A stretch of 64,000 bases of DNA, from NCBI GenBank assembly GCA_004123355.1, contig SCHM01000002.1, forward strand, positions 1,054,001 through 1,118,000. Reading direction: 5' to 3'. Source of the DNA: Amphirosellinia nigrospora (Eukaryota; Ascomycota; Sordariomycetes; Xylariales; Xylariaceae). The stretch's first letter is position 1, and every line of letters begins with the position of its first letter. Below, in pieces: positions 58,148-64,000 of the stretch. The translations under genes and the position numbers were made by a program. Below the pieces are notes generated by a model, which saw nothing but the letters and a program-made list of their open reading frames with translations, did not search any database and had not been told where the DNA came from.

Positions 58148-59811
58148 GGTGAAGGGATTGATTGTTGTTGTCGGGGGAGTGGAGATGGGTCCAATTGAAG
58201 GGGCCGGGGGCGTTGGTGGTGTGCAGTCGGCCTGGACGTGGTGATGAGGTGGTGGTGGTGGCGCCGGTGGTTTTGTACAGTAAGGTTCGAAACTGGGGAG
58301 AGCCTTTTTTCGCAGATGCCAGAGGCACCGAAGGGGTCCACTGCTCCAGTTGTTTGGCCCTCCAATCGTATGATGAATCCACCTTGTAATTGGCCAAGTC
58401 TGATTGGCCACTTGCCTCCACAACTCCGAGAGCTGACATCGGCGAAAGTTCGGACCAAGGTTGAAGAACCTAAGCGGACGTCACTATTCTATCTAGCTAA
58501 GGTAGTCTCTTAAGGTTGTTACTCCTCTGCTTCTATAAAATAAGTTAACAGGTATTTGAAGTTTATGATAAATCGCGTTTTTAACTACGATTGATTACGA
58601 TGGCTAATTGGCGGCATTGGGACTTATAAGACTGTTGCTACGCACCATTTCTCAATGCGAACTCTAACCTTGGCAAGCGACAGATGCGATTTGATGAGGA
58701 GGCAAATTAGAGTTCAAATCAACAAACCCTACATTTAGATCGTCAATAATACTCATTATACTAGATGATGACAAGTCTTGTGTGTACGTGGTAATGTTTC
58801 TATAGTGTGATTCCCATAGTCAAATAATCCTGTCGTAAATAGAGGTCTAAGGCGTTAATGGGCTATGCCTCTTCGAAAACTCCCCACATGATACGAAATG
58901 GGGAGCTATGCGGACGACCTATTGCATTTCTGCTGCCCATTGGTAGCATATGACGCTCGCTCGGGCCACTTAAATATTATGTACACTTAGTGGACGGAAG
59001 ATACAAATGAGAAGGTCGTTGAAGCCGCAAGTCGATCGTAATCGTAATTGCACAATGCTGGAGACCCAGTCAAAGCATGACCCAATCATCGAGAGCTTCG
59101 ACGATCAGAAGTTGGACGGTCAAGTATCGGTATCAATCCAAGGTCCCCTAAAACAACCACGCCCTAAGCCTGAGATATATTTGGCCACGGTCTATTCACC
59201 TTGATGTAGTATCGTTAGGTATAGGACCAGCCTGTTGCCCGCTTTTAGGCAGAGACCCGATTTTTCTTGTTGCTCTTTTAAGAAAGGTTGAAATGCATAG
59301 TACCCTTTGGGAATTAGAATGATGCTCGATCCGACAGAAGAGGGCTCATACCATTGGCAACGCCAAACACAATGGCGAAACCTAAGGGGAGGTAGTTGCG
59401 AGCAAAACTCATGGTGGAGTCGAAGAGTAATGGGGTCAAGCGTCAACACCCCTTCGGTTTTAAGAAAACCAGGGTTTGAGGAAATTAAATGATGTCTGGT
59501 GTAAGTATATCCTTCCGACACAGGAGGTAGAAAATGATAAGGCAGCGTACAACATGAAGCTCAAACTCAAGATCACCCAGGTTAATAGGTTAATAGGTTG
59601 GGTCTGGACCTCGGGACCACAACTTACCAAAAAGGGATAAAGTGCGTACAGGGTAGGTATGAGGTACCCCACCATCAACCTAAGACGCGCGCTAAGTGCT
59701 GTATAGTGCAACATTCACGCGTCTGTCTGCACCGGCGAGTAACTGAACCAGAGCCAACATGACGACGTTGAGTAGAATGGTACCTGCACATAGAGATGCG
59801 TTATAATTTCA
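58148..59811. promoter_or_regulatory. Divergent promoter region (COX5 / mus7)
   Basis: COX5 (minus) and mus7 (plus) diverge from this 1.66 kb interval. Contains a GT-rich stretch at 58230-58270 and no supported gene; ORFs at 59007-59204 and 59192-59521 lack coding character. Confidence 0.4.
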
Positions 59812-62800
59812 ATGGCGACATGGAAGGAGCTTGGCGAGGTGCCAGATTCGGACGACGAAAGCACCTGGGATAGCCAAGAATCCCAATCTCTCCCTCTTCC
59901 CAGCCTTCCAGTGCCCGAGTCTGCTCGTGCAGATGCTGCAGCGGCCGTTGATCCCGCGGCCAGTGTGGTCGGCAACGAGAGCCAGGCTATTTGGGACATA
60001 CCATCATCGTCGCAAATCCCTGTAGAGGAACACAACGTGCATCCCAGCCCGAAAACGCAGGAACCCGAGCCTTTACCACAGTCACCGATACCGAGATCGC
60101 CCGTTAACGAACCTCCACATGAACCGACACCTCCTCTGTCTTCCCTTCTTGAGCTAGGGCATGGGACTGAAAATTATGCGCCGATATATAGCCCTGTTGG
60201 TCCAGATCAGGCAGGCAGTGAAGAGTCGGCGATATCTTCGTCCCATGATGTTCTTGAACAATTCACAGAAAGCACGTTTGAGCTTCTACAAGAGCCTATC
60301 GCCCAGACGAACGAGGAAACCAGGGATGAAGAGGGCCGGTTAGGACGGTTAGGACGGTCGCTACGCCCCAGAAAACCTATTCAAGAACATCCGTATCTAC
60401 TTGAGAGCGTTCAATATAGCAAGACATGGAAGTCTCATGGCCTACGCCCCGTGCGGGTGTTACCTGAAGAGCAACAGAAGACAAGACAAGAAGAAGACTC
60501 TCAGGAGCAGGATTTCGAAGATGAAAGCCAAGTCACTAGCAAAGAACCTGCTCAAGACGAATCAGAAGAGTCTCAGGCAACTCCACATCTCGATGTTTTC
60601 CCAGATATAGAAGATATATTGCTGTCGGATGATGGGGAGCCAACTCCCACCCCTGAACAATGGGTTTCTAGGCCTGGGCAATCTATACAAAGTTCCCAGG
60701 AAGACGACGAATTCCCTGACCCGAATGATGTTGAGAAGTGGAAGCAGAATGGAACTGCACCTCACAAACGGTTGTCCTCGCCTAAAGCTTCATCTAAACA
60801 GAAACGCCGCAAGCTAGACGAGTCTATCCAGGCCTCCAAGAACACTCCAGTTCTGCCAGACATGGACGACATTTTTGACATGCCAGCTTCGCCCCCGAAA
60901 CAAGCCCCGGTGTTCTAGCAAGTACTCCCATGGCTGTTGTGAATCGGCTGGGAGGTAAACCTATTATCACCTTAACCCCTAAGCCGAGTAGTAACATATC
61001 ATCGCGGTCACATAGTCCCATTCGTCAGTCCGGTAAACTTATTGACCTCGCCGCCCTAGAGAACGGGGACAATGAGAATGATAGTGATGTCGCTAATTCT
61101 CATACCTCCGAGAGCGAACCCGACCAGGTCCGCCTGGGAGCAAGACGCATACGTGGAGTCTTGCCGGCATCGTGGCTTCGACTCGATCAGCAAACGTCCA
61201 TGCAGAAGCCTAAACCCACTAATCGGTATCGCAGTCCTGAATTGTCGCCCGATCGCTCTGGTAGAAAGGGGGTGGCGCAACGTCGCCTTGTATCACCCCG
61301 AGTAGTAGGTGGCTCTACCTTGTTCCTTCCTGACGATTCAGATGATTCGGATTCAGGCGCACAACTTAATCAACCTGACGTCTCTTTCCATGACATTGCT
61401 AGTTCGACCGTCGACGATGATGTAGTATCAATTTTTGAAGAGGACCACATTGATCGTATGTTCTCGCGCGGTAAAAGAGCAAGCAACAGTTCAAGCGAGC
61501 TTTCAAGGAAGCGAAAAAGAAGCCAGCAGTCGATATTCAACGGTCAGCCAGGCCAGAAGAAACGCCAGCAGCGCATAACTGGACTGCTTGGCGGTACCAA
61601 ATCGACTTCTAGCACTCCATCAAGACACATACAGGTGTCCAAAAGATCAGAGCGGCCAGAGAAACAAAACAGTGGCAAGAAAGAATCAACCCTGCTCGGC
61701 CTCCACGACTAGGCATTTTGGACGTCGCTGAACCAAACGCTCCGGCTTTCATCCGTATTGCTGCTCGAACAGCCAACAGGAGGCGAGACCGAGGTCGTTC
61801 AAGTCCGTCGAGGAAAGCAATCCTACTCGGAACTCGGCAAGATACGGTTGACGCCGTTGGGGTCTTGAAACGCTGGAATGAGGGCATGATCCAGCCTAGA
61901 GAGTTGGTCCCCCATTATACTCACCTGCAGCCTCGTCAGGGTGAAGTAGTCAAGTCAACAACCCAGCATCACATTGACAGGAGTCCGAGACTTCCAAAAA
62001 ACCAAGCTAGTCGTGTGATACCCTCAACCCGCTTCTCCCAGCCTCGCCGAATGGTCAAGCAAGCTAGCATGGATAGCTTCGTAGATGTTGGGACGAAAAT
62101 TCAGCCTGAATTAGGCTCCAATACTCACAATTTCCCGAGACCCCATAATCCTTTCCACCGCCCTGCTCAGCTTGAGATGGCTGGAGATGCTGCTAATCAC
62201 TACACATTTGATGCGCGAAAAAGGGCATTGGACACCTTATATCGCCGATCTCGCAAATCATTACCTACACCTCGAAGCTTACGCCTCGAACAATCAATTA
62301 GTAGACAGACAACAGTATACAACCGCCAACAGACCCCAAACGCCCTCGAGTCTACAGAATGTAATGGGGTGTCTGAACCATCAGGAAATAAAAGGAGGGC
62401 AAGGTTTAAAAAGAAGGCTCATCCTCAGCCTATAGACGTTTCAGCCCCTCAGTACACACATGCCAACGACCCCTTGCCGCGAGAATTCAGCCCTCTCACT
62501 GTAGTTTCGGATTTATCGAAAATAGAAGCAACTGGAAAACTACTTGGGCTGGGCCCCTACGGCACACATTATACTCAAAATTTCGAAATATTTCCTCTCG
62601 ACCGTGGTGTGTATTTCCATGAAAGTACTTTACTTGGCAGTGGTAGATTGAAAAGAGCCGTTGATAGCAAATCTCTGGGTAACTTGTGCGCTCATCGCGG
62701 TCGATGCACATACACTATTGACGAACAAACTCTAAACTGGGGCCCATGGGACGCCCGAACATCTTCCGAACTTGGCATCATTTTTGACTGGGTGATGGAC

Positions 62801-64000
62801 CGGTTGGATGACCCCTCTGTTAGCTCAAACCTGGGGACTACGACTCCCGTGCGTGCTACTGAATTCGTCCTTGTTTATTTGCAAGATCATTTGGCCTTTA
62901 CCGAACCTGAAAGCTCAGATATATTCGCTAGCCGGTTGGTTGATGTTCTAAGGGCCGTTGAACGGCGCTTTAAAGAGCTATCGGGTAACTTGAGGTTTAC
63001 GGCACAATTCTTGGTCGAAGTTCTTACGCGTATCTTGGTCATTACGGTGCAGGGTCTGCGACTGTGCGAAAAGCTTAATAAAATTTCAGAAGCATTCCAG
63101 ATGGAGGATATACTAAAGCGACTGGCTGCGACTACGGCTGAGATTCTACTCCGAACAGATCTTAGAGAGGTTCAGGATATGTATGACCGTTTGCAACAAA
63201 TGTCTTTCAGGGAAAAGGGGATCAGGCAAGATGATTATTCTATCATATGCTGGGTTTCGTTAATTCGAATTCTCGAGGAAGTTCGCCTACCAAGAGCTGG
63301 ATTTTGGGGATTGATATCCTTAACAATTTTAGGTCCAAATACAGATGGCACTTTTGACGCAACTGTTCTCGAGCGAGCTTGGCGCGCTTTATTTACGCTC
63401 CTCCCCTTAGGCGAATTTGACAGCATAGGGGTCGCAGTCCCTGGGATACGACGCACGGCACCGTTAGAAGGCTGGATAATCCCTCAACGGCTGCTAACGC
63501 GTGTGTTCCAGTTATATCAAAGCAATGATCGACAATCCCCCAGCTTCAATGATTATCTTCGGGCCACCGTGAGTCGTTGCCATTACCTAGTAGAGCAGTG
63601 GGGATGGTACAAATGCAACGCAATACTGGGAACGATCTTTGATTTTTTCGCTGCTCAAGATCTGCATAATCTCCGAAATGAGGAGGTATACCAATCACCA
63701 CAGTTCCTCGAAGAGCTTTCGGGGTTGCCGTCGCTTGCCGTAACGCAAGAGGATCGGTGTTTTCATATTTACCTCAAGCTGATTGCATTGTCTATCAAGC
63801 GACTCGAGAAAGTTGGGATGGCGAAGGAGATCAAGAACCTAGTGACTCGCCTGCTACCCAACCACAGCCGACAATACGATAAAATGATAGCAACTCATGA
63901 AGCGGAGATAGCTGCGCTCCGAAATCACCATGATCTTCTTTGCACTCTTTTTTGGGCAGCCCCTGTAGAGATGAGGCCATCTATCCAGAGTATCGAAAGT
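59812..64000 (+). CDS. mus7: Mus7/MMS22 DNA-repair protein, 5' part (runs off right edge)
   Basis: Mus7/MMS22 acts with the Rtt101/Mms1 ubiquitin ligase in replication-fork repair. The Met at 59812 begins MATWKELGEVPDSDDEST, the acidic start usual for the family. Residues about 180-215 contain the signature RSLRPRKPIQEHPYLLESVQYSKTWK-HGLRPVR. A long acidic, Ser/Pro-rich disordered region follows. From about 61710 there is continuous coding with the folded core: GPYGTHYTQNFEIFPL, GVYFHESTLLGSG, ELGIIFDWVMDRLDD, FVEVLTRILVITVQGLRL-like helices, and LRATVSRCHYLVEQWGWYKCN, open to base 64000. Two single-base gaps (CCCC 60905-60908; near 61699) connect the three blocks. The C terminus is outside the window. 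Confidence 0.93.

Overview
The window is nuclear DNA of a filamentous ascomycete (Pezizomycotina, most likely a Sordariomycete). The evidence is short introns (about 50-140 nt) with GT...CTAAC/CTGAC...AG signals, Zn(II)2Cys6 regulators, a Mus7/MMS22 repair gene and a UstYa-type (DUF3328) protein.

Layout. 1-13 kb is accessory and secretome-rich: a CVNH-domain protein cut by the left edge, several uncharacterised secreted proteins, an LTR-like relic and an ankyrin gene with an in-frame stop. 13.8-21.3 kb holds the most interesting locus. A Kex2-processed repeat precursor (8 identical 14-residue cores, each preceded by Lys-Arg, plus a ninth behind a stop codon) is divergently paired, across a 1 kb shared promoter, with a UstYa-like oxidase carrying two HxxHC motifs. 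This is the signature of a dikaritin-type fungal RiPP cluster. A Zn2Cys6 regulator lies 2.5 kb to one side and a 581 bp MITE to the other. 21.7-30.4 kb carries a pectinesterase, a large chromodomain protein and a glycine-zipper protein. 33-39 kb carries two multi-exon genes of unknown function. 39-41.8 kb is a gene desert rich in TACCTAGGTA-like motifs. 41.8-64 kb is mostly core genome: a CCCH zinc-finger protein, a CE1-type esterase, a C6 regulator, ORC5, glycogen branching enzyme, mitochondrial ClpX (MCX1), cytochrome c oxidase subunit V and Mus7/MMS22 (runs off the right edge).

How the genes work together. The precursor and UstYa-like gene are proposed to make a modified secretory peptide: signal peptide, Kex2 cleavage at Lys-Arg, then oxidative cyclisation by the UstYa-like enzyme. 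The peptide is undescribed as far as I can tell. Its only aromatic residue is Trp, unlike ustiloxin, phomopsin or asperipin.

Caution on sequence quality. Almost every long conserved gene (MCX1, COX5, GBE1, ORC5, Mus7, CCCH and others) needs one or more single inserted bases, mostly in short homopolymers, to read through. Because this also affects housekeeping genes, I treat most frameshifts as probable 1-base deletions in the assembly, not as pseudogenes. The precursor and UstYa-like gene read cleanly.
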